Shown: in pieces, positions 17,347 to 25,954 of the stretch | Layout of the letters: each line of letters starts with the position of its first letter | Numbering within the stretch: position 1 is the stretch's first letter | Assembly (NCBI RefSeq): GCF_014673215.1 | Contig: NZ_JACWMS010000002.1 | Span: 1,488,001 to 1,552,000, forward strand | Length of the DNA: 64,000 bases | Direction of reading: 5' to 3' | Source of the DNA: Gordonia hankookensis | GTDB lineage: Bacteria; Actinomycetota; Actinomycetes; Mycobacteriales; Mycobacteriaceae | Notes under the pieces: generated by a model | The model's database searches: none | What the model was told of the DNA's origin: nothing | What the model saw: only the letters and a program-made list of their open reading frames with translations | Position numbers and translations under genes: made by a program

Positions 17347-17986
17347 CGCGATCCCCCAGACACCGGCGCAGCCGTTTCATGCCGTCCCGGATCCTCGACT
17401 TCACGGTCGGGAGCGCGACGGTGAGGCGCTCGGCGACCTCGCGATACGACAGACCGTGGTAGTAGGCGAGATCCACCGATTGTCGTTGGACGTCGGTCAG
17501 GGTCTCCAGACAGCCGACCACCTCGCGTGTGGTCTCCCGGGTGGCCACGGCGTCGACGACCTGGTCGAAACTCGCGCGCGTGTCCTCGAGACCGTAAGCG
17601 ACATCGCGACGGGAGGCCGCGGATTCGGAGCGGACGCGGTCGACCGCCCGGCGATGCGCCAGCGTGATCAACCAGGAAAGAGCCGAACCGGCCTGCGGGT
17701 CGAAGGTGTGCGCCGACCGCCACACCTGCAGGAAGACCTCCTGCGTGGTCTCTTCGCTGTAGCCGGGATCGCGCAGCACACGCAGGACCATGCCGTACAC
17801 GCGGTCGCAGGTGAGGTCATAGAACCGGGCGAACGCATCGGCGTCCCCCGATCCGATCCTGTCGAGCAGCGCGGGCAGCGCGGCGACATCGGATGCGGGA
17901 TCAGCAGTCACCGCGAGCGCTCCGTAGTCATCGTCGATCAGCCTATCCGGACGGTGCCGGGGCCTCAACGATTCGAGCGGTGTCAT
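17339..17986 (-). CDS. sigK: ECF RNA polymerase sigma factor SigK
   Basis: The 215-residue ECF sigma factor has region 2 (RFYDLTCDRVYGMVLRVLRDPGYSEETTQEVFLQVWRSAHTFD, ~50-95; SWLITLAHRRAVDRVRS) and region 4 (TDVQRQSVDLAYYHGLSYREVAERLTVALPTVKSRIRDGMKRLRR, ~165-210). The start at 17986 overlaps the upstream DUF1295 stop as ATGA. The pairing with RskA and the upstream genes match the M. tuberculosis Rv0444c-Rv0449c order. The operon promoter at 22190-22216 and two others at 3522 and 3608 have the SigK-type sequence, so SigK is probably autoregulated. Confidence 0.93.
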   Translation of the reverse strand: MTPLESLRPRHRPDRLIDDDYGALAVTADPASDVAALPALLDRIGSGDADAFARFYDLTCDRVYGMVLRVLRDPGYSEETTQEVFLQVWRSAHTFDPQAGSALSWLITLAHRRAVDRVRSESAASRRDVAYGLEDTRASFDQVVDAVATRETTREVVGCLETLTDVQRQSVDLAYYHGLSYREVAERLTVALPTVKSRIRDGMKRLRRCLGDRDA

Positions 17987-18798
17987 GGCACAGTCCGCCG
18001 GGGTGGTCGGGGCAGGAAGTAGGACGTCCGCTCCTGGTAGGCGGCGTAACCGGGTCGGCGGCTCATCGATTCCTCGAGTAGTCGCGCCCCGGTGGCGTAC
18101 ACGAGGAAGTAGGTCATGGCGACGGGCGAGAGCACGGTGAGCACTCCCGGCCACGCGCTTGCCGCGACGAGCCACAGGCCCCACCACACGCTCGCGTCGC
18201 CGAAGTAGTTGGGATGGCGGGTCCACGACCAGAGCCCGCGGTCCATGATCTCGCCCTTGTTGGCCGGATCGGCCTTGAACCGGCGCAGCTGGGCGTCGCC
18301 GACGCCCTCGAAGGCCAGGCCGAGCACCCACAGCCCCACACCGAGGACCAGCACGACGATCCAGATCCCCTCGGTACCTCCGACCACCGCCGACACCTGG
18401 ATGGGGAGGGACACGAACCACTGGGAGATCCCCTGGGTGGCAAAGATCTTGCGGGCCACGACGCCGAGCCCGTCGCCGCCGGAGCGCGACAGCAACTCGG
18501 TGTAGCGCGGATCTTCGCCTTTGCCTGCGGACTTCACGTACATGTGCCAGGTCAGTCGTGAACCCCACAGGGCCACCAGCACCGCCAACAACCATCGGCG
18601 GGCCAGGTCGCCTGGCCCAAGGACCAGCGACAGCACGGCGATCCCGACGAATCCGAGCCCCCACGCGACGTCGACGACGTTGTAGCGACCGATGCGATGA
18701 CCGATCGCCATCGTCACCCCGTGCAGGACCGCGAGCAGGAGCAGGGAAGCTCCGGTGATCACACCGAAGGCGGCCCAGCCGTGGAGTCCGGAGATCAT
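17983..18798 (-). CDS. DUF1295 membrane protein (steroid-reductase/isoprenylcysteine-methyltransferase-like)
   Basis: The 271-residue integral membrane protein has about six to seven hydrophobic segments (7-28, 40-58, 66-84, 125-150, 205-235) and the DUF1295 signature DRGLWSWTRHPNYFGDASVWWG near residue 195, the NADPH/cofactor site of the 5-alpha-reductase/ICMT superfamily. It corresponds by position to Rv0446c. It may act on the lipid product of the neighbouring UfaA1. Both ends overlap neighbours by 4 nt (ATGA), showing tight coupling in the sigK operon. Confidence 0.9.
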   Translation of the reverse strand: MISGLHGWAAFGVITGASLLLLAVLHGVTMAIGHRIGRYNVVDVAWGLGFVGIAVLSLVLGPGDLARRWLLAVLVALWGSRLTWHMYVKSAGKGEDPRYTELLSRSGGDGLGVVARKIFATQGISQWFVSLPIQVSAVVGGTEGIWIVVLVLGVGLWVLGLAFEGVGDAQLRRFKADPANKGEIMDRGLWSWTRHPNYFGDASVWWGLWLVAASAWPGVLTVLSPVAMTYFLVYATGARLLEESMSRRPGYAAYQERTSYFLPRPPRRTVP

Positions 18799-20099
18799 CG
18801 TGTGTCCCGCTGCCCGCGGTCGCGATCGAACACCAGCTGGTGAACATCCAGATAGCCGGATCGGAAGCCGGCCTCGGAGTAGGCGAGATAGAACTCCCAC
18901 ATCCGCGTGAAGGTGCTGTCGAAACCGAGCTCCACGACGTCGTCGTGCCTGCCGACGAACCGTTCGCGCCACAGCCGCAACGTCTCGGCATAGTGGTCGC
19001 CCATGGCATGGACGTCGACCAGCCGGAGGTCGGTGTGGCGCCGCGTCACCGAGTCGAGAGCGCGCAGCGACGGCAGCTGTCCGCCCGGGAAGATGTACTT
19101 GTGCACCCAGGTGTAGGTGTTGCGCGAGGCCGACATCCGGTCGTGCGGCATGGTGATCGCCTGGATCGCCACGCGGCCGCCGGGGGCCAGGACTCGGTCG
19201 AGGGTCTCGAAATACACCGGCCAGTACTTCTCGCCGACCGCTTCGATCATCTCCACCGAGACCACCGCATCGAACTCTCCGTCGACCTGCCGGTAGTCGA
19301 GGAGATCGATGGTGACGCGGTCGGCGAAGCCCGCGTCGGACACCCGCTGTCGGGCCAGCTGTTGCTGCTCCACCGACAACGTGACCGAACGGACGACGGC
19401 GCCACGGGCCGCGGCACGCAGGCACAGTTCACCCCAACCCGTCCCGATCTCGAGGACACGACTGCCCGGGCCGACTCCGGCGAGGTCGAGCAGCCGGTCG
19501 ATCTTGCGTCGCTGCCCGTCGGCGAGGTCCGACCAGGGCGGCCTGGTGCCCGGCGTCAGACCTTCGAAGAGCGCGCTCGAGTAGGTCATCGTGTCGTCGA
19601 GGAAGGTGGCGAACAGGTCATTGGAGAGGTCGTAGTGCCGGGCGATGTTGGAGCGCGTGTTGGTGGCCGTGTTCTCCTCGGAACGCGGTTGGCTCGGCAA
19701 GACCGCAGATCGCAGGATCTGCAGCGGTCGCGGGATGAGACGTGCCATCCGGGCCGCGAACGGTGTGAGGACGCCGACGAGGTCGTCGGTGGTCCAGTCC
19801 CCGGCCATGAACGCCTCGCCGAATCCGATCAGCCCGTCGGCGCCGACGCGACGGGCGAAGGCCTCCGGCCGCCGGATGATCATCCGGGGCTGGACGCCGG
19901 AGCTCCGCAGCCCAGACAACTCGCCGTCGGGATATTCGACCCGGACGTCGACGCGCCGCGAGGCGTGACGGAACAGCCACGCTGCGGCCGAGCTCCGCAG
20001 GGCAACGGTCGGCCCGTCGGGCACGCGGGCGACGTCGGGCCAACGGGCCGCCTCGTCGGGTGGGAAGTCGTTGGGGAAGTTGCGAATCGGGGCATTCAT
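18795..20099 (-). CDS. ufaA1: UfaA1-like SAM-dependent fatty-acid methyltransferase (cyclopropane synthase family)
   Basis: The 434-residue protein has an N-terminal lipid-binding part (1-140; GFGEAFMAGDWTTDDLVG) and a C-terminal CFA-synthase domain from ~150 (NIARHYDLSNDLFATFLDDTMTYSSALF), with SAM motif VLEIGTGWGELCLRAA at ~215-230 and VSVEMIEAVGEKYW. By context it is the Rv0447c (ufaA1) orthologue, reported to make tuberculostearic acid by methylating oleoyl chains. The product here is inference. The ATG at 20099 has GGAAGGAA upstream and overlaps the DUF1365 stop by 4 nt. Confidence 0.9.
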   Translation of the reverse strand: MNAPIRNFPNDFPPDEAARWPDVARVPDGPTVALRSSAAAWLFRHASRRVDVRVEYPDGELSGLRSSGVQPRMIIRRPEAFARRVGADGLIGFGEAFMAGDWTTDDLVGVLTPFAARMARLIPRPLQILRSAVLPSQPRSEENTATNTRSNIARHYDLSNDLFATFLDDTMTYSSALFEGLTPGTRPPWSDLADGQRRKIDRLLDLAGVGPGSRVLEIGTGWGELCLRAAARGAVVRSVTLSVEQQQLARQRVSDAGFADRVTIDLLDYRQVDGEFDAVVSVEMIEAVGEKYWPVYFETLDRVLAPGGRVAIQAITMPHDRMSASRNTYTWVHKYIFPGGQLPSLRALDSVTRRHTDLRLVDVHAMGDHYAETLRLWRERFVGRHDDVVELGFDSTFTRMWEFYLAYSEAGFRSGYLDVHQLVFDRDRGQRDTR

Positions 20100-20884
20100 C
20101 GTCGTTCCTTCCGGCCGGAGGCGGTGGAGATGGTGGTGACATGCGAGTGGTCGGGACGGCGGATCACCGGCAGATGTCCGAGCCACAGCCGGATTCCGTG
20201 CCAGCGGATGCGGGCGGCGACGACCAGCGGCGCGAGTGGCGTGCGCAGCTGGGTTGCCAGAATCGTGGCGGTTCGGGCCGGGCGGGCACGACCCGACAGG
20301 GCGGCGACGAACGGATCGTGGCCATCACGCTCCAGGGTCACCGACACCGTGATCCGACCGTCGGCCGTCGGCGGGGGCATCCGAAGCCGGTACGTACCGT
20401 TCACCTCGTTGAACGGCGATACGTAGAACTCCTTGTCCACCTGGGCATGACCGTCGTCGTCGGGTGCGACGATGTAGGTATGCCGTTCCCCGTAGGTGTT
20501 GTGCACCTCGGCGACGACGTATGCCGGGGTCCCGTCGGGGTGGTGGCACCAGAACACGCTCAGCGGGTTGAACACGTACCCGGCGACCCGCGGTGAGAGC
20601 AGGGCTACGACGTGACCGGCCGGCGGGCTGACCCCGGCGGAGGTCAGATGGCCGGTGAGCCGATCACGCAGGGTCTGGCCGGCGGCCGGCGTCTCGGGGA
20701 AGTGATCGGCGGGATCGAAGCGGGCAAAGGGGCGCAACGGCTTTGCCGGGACAGGTAGGTGATCGATGTCGATCAGCCACGACGCGCTCCGGTAGACGAA
20801 CGCATGGCGGATCGGAGTGGTACGGGTGTGCGAGATGCGGGTGGCCACCACCGCAGGCGTCGGACACGAGATGCTGTTGCTCAT
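20096..20884 (-). CDS. DUF1365 domain protein (Rv0448c-like)
   Basis: The 262-residue cytoplasmic protein belongs to the DUF1365 family (IRHAFVYRSASWLIDIDHLP at the N-terminus; GYVFNPLSVFWCHHPDGTPAYVVAEVHNTYGERHTY and KEFYVSPFNEVNGTYRLR in the middle). The family almost always sits between an NAD/FAD-binding protein and a cyclopropane-type methyltransferase, as here, implying a shared lipid-modification role; the reaction is unknown. The overlaps at both ends (20881-20884, 20096-20099) show translational coupling. Confidence 0.9.
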   Translation of the reverse strand: MSNSISCPTPAVVATRISHTRTTPIRHAFVYRSASWLIDIDHLPVPAKPLRPFARFDPADHFPETPAAGQTLRDRLTGHLTSAGVSPPAGHVVALLSPRVAGYVFNPLSVFWCHHPDGTPAYVVAEVHNTYGERHTYIVAPDDDGHAQVDKEFYVSPFNEVNGTYRLRMPPPTADGRITVSVTLERDGHDPFVAALSGRARPARTATILATQLRTPLAPLVVAARIRWHGIRLWLGHLPVIRRPDHSHVTTISTASGRKERR

Positions 20885-22182
20885 GCGGTCACCTGGGTTG
20901 TGGAGGTCTGCCAGGCGACGCCGAGGCGCTCGGCGGCACGGGCACCGGAGAGTGCGCCGTCTTCGTGGAATCCCCACCCATGGTAGGCGCCGGCGAAGCG
21001 GATCACGTCTGTCTCGGCGTCGGGGAGAAACGCTTGGGCAGAAACGGATTCGGTGGTGTAGACGGGGTGTTCGTAGGTCATCTCGGCGAGCACACACGTT
21101 TCGTTCACGAGGTCGGTTCGGCCGAGCGTGACGAGCATCCTGGGCTGTGTTGTCGGCAGGCGCATCAGTCGTGTCATGTCGTAGGTCACCGCGACATCGG
21201 AACCGTCGTCACGGATCTGGTAGTTCCACGACGCACGGGCCCGTCGAGCGCGCGGTAGCAGGGAGGTATCGGTGTGCAGCACAGCCGGTTTCGCGGAGTA
21301 GCCGATCGCGGAGAGGATCCGCTGCTGTGCACGGGTCGGTTCGGTCAGCATGGTCAGTGCCTGGTGCGGGTGCGTGGCGATGACGACGGAGTCGAATCGT
21401 TGCGCCCCGACGCCGTCGGCGGTGATCTCGACGCCGCCGTCGACCGGTGTGACCGAGCGGACCGGTGACCCGGTGCAGATCGTCCCGCCACGCCCGGCGA
21501 CACCGTCGGCGATCTTCTCCACGTAGCGAGCCGAACCGCCGACCACCGTTCGCCAGGTCGGCGATCCGAACACCGACAGCATGCCGTGATGGTCGAGGAA
21601 GGTGAACAGGTAGCGGGCCGGGTACTCGGCGGCGACCTCGTCGTCGCACGACCAGACCGCGGCGACCAAGGGCACGAGGAAGTTCTCCAGGAAGTAGTCC
21701 GAGAAGCCTTCGCGGGCGACGAACTCGCGCAGTGGCTCGTCGGAGTCGGGGATGTCGAGGAGCCGGCGCGCCGCCCGGTGGAAGCGGATCACCTCGCCCA
21801 GCATGGCCAGATAGCGCCCGCGCGTCAGCGTGCGCGCAGTGGGGAAGATGCCCCGCACTCCGAGCGCGCCGGCGTATTCGAGTCCGGTGATCTCCGAGCG
21901 CACCGACATCGACATGTCGGTCTCCTGCGTGGCCACCCCGAGCTCGTCGAAGATCCGCAAGAGGGTGGGATAGGTGCGGTCGTTGTGCACGATGAAGCCG
22001 GTGTCGACCGAGAGCACCTCGCCGTCGGGCATGGTGACGTCGTGAGTGTGGGCGTGTCCGCCGAGCCGCGCGTCCGACTCGAACAACGTGACCCGGTTCT
22101 GCCCGGACAGCAGGTGGGCGGCGACCAGTCCGGAGACGCCGCCACCGATGACCGCGATGGACCGGGACGGTGAAGAACTCAT
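20881..22182 (-). CDS. NAD(P)/FAD-binding oxidoreductase, first gene of the sigK operon (Rv0449c-like)
   Basis: The 433-residue flavoprotein has N-terminal FAD motif IAVIGGGVSGLVAAHLLSG and the acceptor block VTLFESDARLGGHAHTHDV; the C-terminus carries VIRFAGAYHGWGFHEDGALSGARAAERLG, the family hallmark. By analogy with BfaA/TmsA-type reductases it could reduce the methylene intermediate made by UfaA1; this is inference. The ATG at 22182 lies only 7 nt after the SigK-type -10, so the mRNA is expected to begin at or next to the start codon with no Shine-Dalgarno. Confidence 0.9.
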   Translation of the reverse strand: MSSSPSRSIAVIGGGVSGLVAAHLLSGQNRVTLFESDARLGGHAHTHDVTMPDGEVLSVDTGFIVHNDRTYPTLLRIFDELGVATQETDMSMSVRSEITGLEYAGALGVRGIFPTARTLTRGRYLAMLGEVIRFHRAARRLLDIPDSDEPLREFVAREGFSDYFLENFLVPLVAAVWSCDDEVAAEYPARYLFTFLDHHGMLSVFGSPTWRTVVGGSARYVEKIADGVAGRGGTICTGSPVRSVTPVDGGVEITADGVGAQRFDSVVIATHPHQALTMLTEPTRAQQRILSAIGYSAKPAVLHTDTSLLPRARRARASWNYQIRDDGSDVAVTYDMTRLMRLPTTQPRMLVTLGRTDLVNETCVLAEMTYEHPVYTTESVSAQAFLPDAETDVIRFAGAYHGWGFHEDGALSGARAAERLGVAWQTSTTQVTA

Positions 22183-22189
22183 GCCCGGT

Positions 22190-22216
22190 GTTCGGAACTA
22201 TCAGCAGTTCGGATGG
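22190..22216 (-). promoter_or_regulatory. SigK-type promoter of the sigK operon (leaderless)
   Basis: Minus strand: -35 CCATCC (22216-22211), 15-bp spacer, -10 CCGAAC (22195-22190), then 7 nt to the ATG. It has the same spacing as the two SigK-type promoters near 3.5 kb and would give autoregulation. Confidence 0.7.
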
Positions 22217-22264
22217 GTCGAACAGGGAGGCCGAACTGCCCCAGTAGGTGTGAGAGACGTCTCG

Positions 22265-22684
22265 TCAGTAGGCGGGGCGCTGTGCCGGTGGCGGCCCGGC
22301 GGGCATGTACTCGTCCTTGGAGACGATCTTGGCGCCGAGCGGCAGCAGCGAGACCGGCACCATCTTGAAGCTCGCGATACCCAACGGGATGCCGATGATG
22401 GTCAGGCACATGGCGATTCCGGTGGCGATATGGCCGATCGCCAGCCAGATCCCCGCAACGACGAGCCAGATGATGTTCCCGATCAGCGACATCGCCCCGG
22501 CGGTGGGTTTGCGTACGACGGAACGACCGAACGGCCACAGCGCATAATTCGCCATCCGGAACGACGCGATCCCGAAGGGGATGGTGATGATCAGGATGCA
22601 GCAGATGATCCCCGCCACCACGTAGCCGATGGCCATCCACACACCACACAGCAGCAGCCAGATCACGTTGAGAACGGTTTTCAT
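22265..22684 (-). CDS. YccF domain membrane protein
   Basis: The 139-residue membrane protein is made of two tandem YccF repeats, each with a long hydrophobic stretch (NVIWLLLCGVWMAIGYVVAGIICCILIITIPFGIASF at 5-42; NIIWLVVAGIWLAIGHIATGIAMCLTIIGIPLGIASF at 69-105). The second halves of both repeats carry the conserved GIASFxM motif. The function is unknown. The start at 22684 is the ATG of MKTVLN; the sequence upstream has only weak ribosome-site character. Confidence 0.88.
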   Translation of the reverse strand: MKTVLNVIWLLLCGVWMAIGYVVAGIICCILIITIPFGIASFRMANYALWPFGRSVVRKPTAGAMSLIGNIIWLVVAGIWLAIGHIATGIAMCLTIIGIPLGIASFKMVPVSLLPLGAKIVSKDEYMPAGPPPAQRPAY

Positions 22685-22771
22685 GCCACCATTCTCCGCC
22701 ACCGCCGGGCCGCGCGTCGAGAAACCGGTCGTGCCCGTTCGCATCGCCCGGTGCGGGGTCGTCCACGCGGT

Positions 22772-22777
22772 TACTCT
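22772..22777 (+). promoter_or_regulatory. -10 box TACTCT of a leaderless gene
   Basis: TACTCT ends 6 nt before the ATG at 22784; no ribosome site lies between. Confidence 0.5.
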
Positions 22778-22783
22778 GACGCC

Positions 22784-23029
22784 ATGGGCGATCGGGGTCG
22801 GGAAGCCGTGTGGGCGGTGATCACCACGCTCGTGCTGGTCGTCCGCATCCTCGCGACCATCGCCCTGGTGCTGCTGGCCATCGGATGGGTCGTGGTGGCC
22901 GTGCGGGGATCGTTGCTCAACGCCTACCTGTGGCCGACGGTGATCACCGCGGGTGTCCTGCTGGTGAGCACCTACCTCTACAGCTTCCTGCGTGCCCGCT
23001 ACCCCCGGCGCAACGGATGGATTCCGTGA
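22784..23029 (+). CDS. Small two-TM membrane protein
   Basis: The 81-residue protein has two hydrophobic helices (about 10-42, VWAVITTLVLVVRILATIALVLLAIGWVVVA, and 50-66, PTVITAGVLLVSTYLYSFL), then a basic tail RARYPRRNGWIP that should face the cytoplasm. No family is recognised. It is divergent from the YccF gene and convergent with the TIGR03086 gene. The start is supported by the leaderless -10 spacing (TACTCT 22772-22777). Confidence 0.65.
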   Translation: MGDRGREAVWAVITTLVLVVRILATIALVLLAIGWVVVAVRGSLLNAYLWPTVITAGVLLVSTYLYSFLRARYPRRNGWIP

Positions 23030-23057
23030 CCGCACCCGGGGGCAGAGGGGCGCGTCG

Positions 23058-23624
23058 TCAGGCAGAGCGGCCGAGCATGGCCAGGACGCGGGCCTGACGA
23101 TCGGCGTCGGGGCCTGCCTCGACACCGGATTTGCACACCCCGTCGCCGTAGAGCGCGGGCCCGAAGCCCGCTGCCGCGGTCGCCATCATGTCGAGTTCGG
23201 CGTCGGTGAAGCGCAACTCGCGGCCGACGGCCGAGGCCACATCCCATCGGTGGGCCACCATGTCGAATCCGTAGAAACGCAGCAAGGTCTCGCCGACGGT
23301 CGTGGGGCCGAAATGACCGTCGAAGGGCTTGACCCCGACAGCGGGCTCGGCCAGCCGGTCGGCGACGGCGGTTCGGTGCGCCCGCCACGCGGCGGCCGGG
23401 TCGTCGAGGGCCGGGGTCTCGCCGAGGTCGATCTCGTGCCGGGCGATGAAATCGCGTTGGGTCTCGATGACGTGGCCGACGACGTCGCGCGCCGTCCAGC
23501 CGTCGCACGGGGACGGCGCCGCCCATCGATCGGACGGGACCTCGTCGAGGACGTCGCCGAAGCCGGTCGCGAGCCGCGTGTATTCGGCGGCGAGTGTCTG
23601 GGTGATGTCGGAAGAAGTGGTCAT
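23058..23624 (-). CDS. TIGR03086 family DinB-like metal-binding protein
   Basis: The 188-residue protein of the maleylpyruvate-isomerase/DinB superfamily has SPCDGWTARDVVGHVIETQRDFI (residues 38-60, first metal His), and FYGFDMVAHRWDVASAVG (~115-132, second His). Actinobacterial members are thought to bind a divalent metal and often use mycothiol. The start ATG at 23624 is 37 bp from the AraC-family start on the other strand, so the pair shares a short divergent promoter region and the regulator may control it. Confidence 0.85.
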   Translation of the reverse strand: MTTSSDITQTLAAEYTRLATGFGDVLDEVPSDRWAAPSPCDGWTARDVVGHVIETQRDFIARHEIDLGETPALDDPAAAWRAHRTAVADRLAEPAVGVKPFDGHFGPTTVGETLLRFYGFDMVAHRWDVASAVGRELRFTDAELDMMATAAAGFGPALYGDGVCKSGVEAGPDADRQARVLAMLGRSA

Positions 23625-23661
23625 GATGGAAAGGTACGGAGAACGACCGGAGTGGGGCTTG

Positions 23662-24504
23662 ATGAAATCCGACAGATCAGGTGAGTCCGCGACACGCATC
23701 GACGACGTGGAGCGCGCACACCTCGTCGACCCCGAGGACACGTCGTTCGCGATCGGGCGCTGGGCTCCGTCGCCGGATCTCACCGACCTCGTCAGGCGGT
23801 TCTGGGTGCCGATCTGGTCGGTACCCGCGGGCCGATCTGCGCCTCAGCGGGTCCTGCAGTATCCGGTGTGTCTGGTGGTGGTGACCGACGACTACGCCCG
23901 TTTCTACGGGGTCAACACCGGGCTGTCGGAGACGGTGCTGACCGGTCGGGGGTGGGCGATCGGGACGATGTTCGCGCCTGCTGCCGGTGCCCTGATCACC
24001 GGCGGCCCGGTCGCCGACTGGACCGACCGGTTCGCCGACCTCGCCGAGGTGACCGGCCCCGCCGGGGCCGCGCTCGGCGCCGACATCCGGTCGATCATGG
24101 CCGACGACCCGAACGACTCCGTGCGTCAGCACGAGGCCACCGACCTCGTCGAGGCGTGGCTCCGTCCCCGTCTGCCCGTCGACGACGACGGCCTGCTCGT
24201 CAACGCCATCGTCGAGTTCGTCGAGGACGATTCGGCGGTGACGTCGGTGACCCAGATCTGCGACCGATTCCATCTCACCGAACGCAGTCTGCAACGACTC
24301 ACGCAGCGTCGGCTTGGGCTGACGCCGAAATGGTTGATCCAGCGGCGCAGGCTGCAGGAGGCGGCCGAACGGCTCCGGGGGTCGGGGACCACCCTGGCGA
24401 TGATCGCGGCCGAGCTCGGGTACGCCGACGAGGCTCACCTGGTGCGCGATTTCCGCACGGTCACCGGCATGACTCCGGGACAGTTCGCGTCGCGGTTCGA
24501 CTGA
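23662..24504 (+). CDS. AraC-family regulator with DUF6597-type N-terminal domain
   Basis: The ~280-residue protein has an N-terminal sensory domain (VRRFWVPIWSVPAGRSAPQRVLQYPVCLVVVTDD, typical of DUF6597) and a C-terminal AraC double helix-turn-helix (TSVTQICDRFHLTERSLQRLTQRRLGLTPKWLIQRRRLQEAAERL, ADEAHLVRDFRTVTGMTPGQF). I chose ATG 23662 (MKSDRSG); in-frame ATGs at 23623 and 23626 would overlap the divergent gene's start and are less likely. The ligand is unknown; the divergent TIGR03086 gene is the best target candidate. Confidence 0.82.
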   Translation: MKSDRSGESATRIDDVERAHLVDPEDTSFAIGRWAPSPDLTDLVRRFWVPIWSVPAGRSAPQRVLQYPVCLVVVTDDYARFYGVNTGLSETVLTGRGWAIGTMFAPAAGALITGGPVADWTDRFADLAEVTGPAGAALGADIRSIMADDPNDSVRQHEATDLVEAWLRPRLPVDDDGLLVNAIVEFVEDDSAVTSVTQICDRFHLTERSLQRLTQRRLGLTPKWLIQRRRLQEAAERLRGSGTTLAMIAAELGYADEAHLVRDFRTVTGMTPGQFASRFD

Positions 24505-24651
24505 CGTTCCCGCAGGTGGCGGCGCACCCGCACGTGTGTGCCGCCCTCGACGATCTCGGCGGCGCGCTAGTCTGACAACACGAGGTCGTGTCGACCGTGT
24601 CGCTGGCGGAACGACACAATGGGACCGGGTGAGGCGATTGACGGAGGACGT

Positions 24652-25929
24652 ATGAGCGATTCTGCCTCGGCGTCTTCACGTGTACGCCGAGCGTACGAGG
24701 ACTTCCTGACGGGGATCACCCCACCGGCCGACTCCGTCCGCTCGGTGGTGCGCGATTCATGGGTCCGGTCGGTCACCAGGGGTGTCAATCCCAATGTCTC
24801 GGCGCCCGAGAGCGCCACCGCGTCGATGACGGCGGCAGAGTTCGCCGAGTACCGCGACGCCCATCCGATCACTGCCGTCCGCCCCCTGGTGCAGTCCCTC
24901 ATGCTCGACGACATCGCCGATTCGGGCGTCGTCGTCGCGCTGACCGATCAGGCGGGCCGGCTGCTGTGGGTCGAGGGTGCGACCGATGCCCGGGACAAGG
25001 CCGCGAACATCAACTTCGTCGAGGGCTCGTTGTGGAGCGAGGAAGTCGCAGGCACCAACGCCCCTGGACTCGCTCTGGCCGTGGACCGTGGTGTGCAGGT
25101 GGTGGGTCCGGAGCATTTCGCCGGGCCGGTCCAGGAGTGGAGTTGTGCGGCCGCGCCGGTGCACGACCCGATCACCGGTCATGTCATCGGCGTCGTCGAC
25201 GTGACGGGCGGGCGCGAGGTCGCGGCGCCGTTCGCGCTGGCCGCGGTGCGATCGGTGGTGGCCGCCGTGGAACGCGAGATACGCTCGCGAGCAGTTGATC
25301 TCGCCGATCCGGCCACGTTCGCTGCGCCTGGCGGCGCCCGCCTGACGGTGCTGGCGGGCAACACCCATCGATGGCGTCGCGAGGGTGATGCGAGCGGTGA
25401 ACGGACGTTGTCCCGACGACACGCGGAGATCCTGCTGCTGCTCCAGGCATACCCCGAAGGTCTCAGTACGGAGCAGCTCGCGACCCTGCTCGCAGAGGAA
25501 TCCCTCGACCCCGTCACGGTGCGGGCCGAGATATCCAGGCTGCGGAGGGATCTGGGCACCGATGTGGTCGAGTCCCGGCCGTACCGGCTGACCGTCGACC
25601 TGGTCTCGGACGTCTCCGAGATCCGCGATCGTGTCGCCGGCGGCGACGAACTCGGCTCGGTGATAGACGAACTGGGCCGTGGCGGGCTGCTCGCCGAGTC
25701 GGCGGCGCCCGGGATCGCCGAACTGTTCGAGGAGATCCGGGAAGACGTCCGGTCCCGCGTCATCGCCGAAGGCGATGTGAGTGTGCTCCGCAAGTGGACA
25801 TCATCGGCGCACGGTCGCGACGACCTCGCCGCATGGCGGCGTATCGAGCATCGTCTGGCGCCCGGGCATCCCGACCGCGTTCTCGCCGGCGGCCGAATTC
25901 GCTTGCTGGACAAGCGCTACGGAGTCTGA
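24652..25929 (+). CDS. GAF-domain transcriptional regulator (AcoR-like sensor without AAA domain)
   Basis: The 425-residue protein starts at ATG 24652 behind GGAGGAC. It has an AcoR-like N-terminal sensory part (SRVRRAYEDFLTG, VVRDSWVRSVTRGVNP), a GAF domain (~85-205; VALTDQAGRLLWVEG, NFVEGSLWSEEVAGTNAPG, SCAAAPVHDPITGHVIGVVDVTGG) and, instead of a sigma-54 AAA+ ATPase, a winged-helix-like C-terminus (SRRHAEILLLLQAYPEGLSTEQLATLLAEE...VTVRAEISRLRRDLG). Actinobacterial proteins of this type usually regulate alcohol or aldehyde dehydrogenase genes, none of which is adjacent. It converges on the methyltransferase gene. Confidence 0.85.
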   Translation: MSDSASASSRVRRAYEDFLTGITPPADSVRSVVRDSWVRSVTRGVNPNVSAPESATASMTAAEFAEYRDAHPITAVRPLVQSLMLDDIADSGVVVALTDQAGRLLWVEGATDARDKAANINFVEGSLWSEEVAGTNAPGLALAVDRGVQVVGPEHFAGPVQEWSCAAAPVHDPITGHVIGVVDVTGGREVAAPFALAAVRSVVAAVEREIRSRAVDLADPATFAAPGGARLTVLAGNTHRWRREGDASGERTLSRRHAEILLLLQAYPEGLSTEQLATLLAEESLDPVTVRAEISRLRRDLGTDVVESRPYRLTVDLVSDVSEIRDRVAGGDELGSVIDELGRGGLLAESAAPGIAELFEEIREDVRSRVIAEGDVSVLRKWTSSAHGRDDLAAWRRIEHRLAPGHPDRVLAGGRIRLLDKRYGV

Positions 25930-25954
25930 CTCCGGGTCTGCCCTGCCGGTCCGG

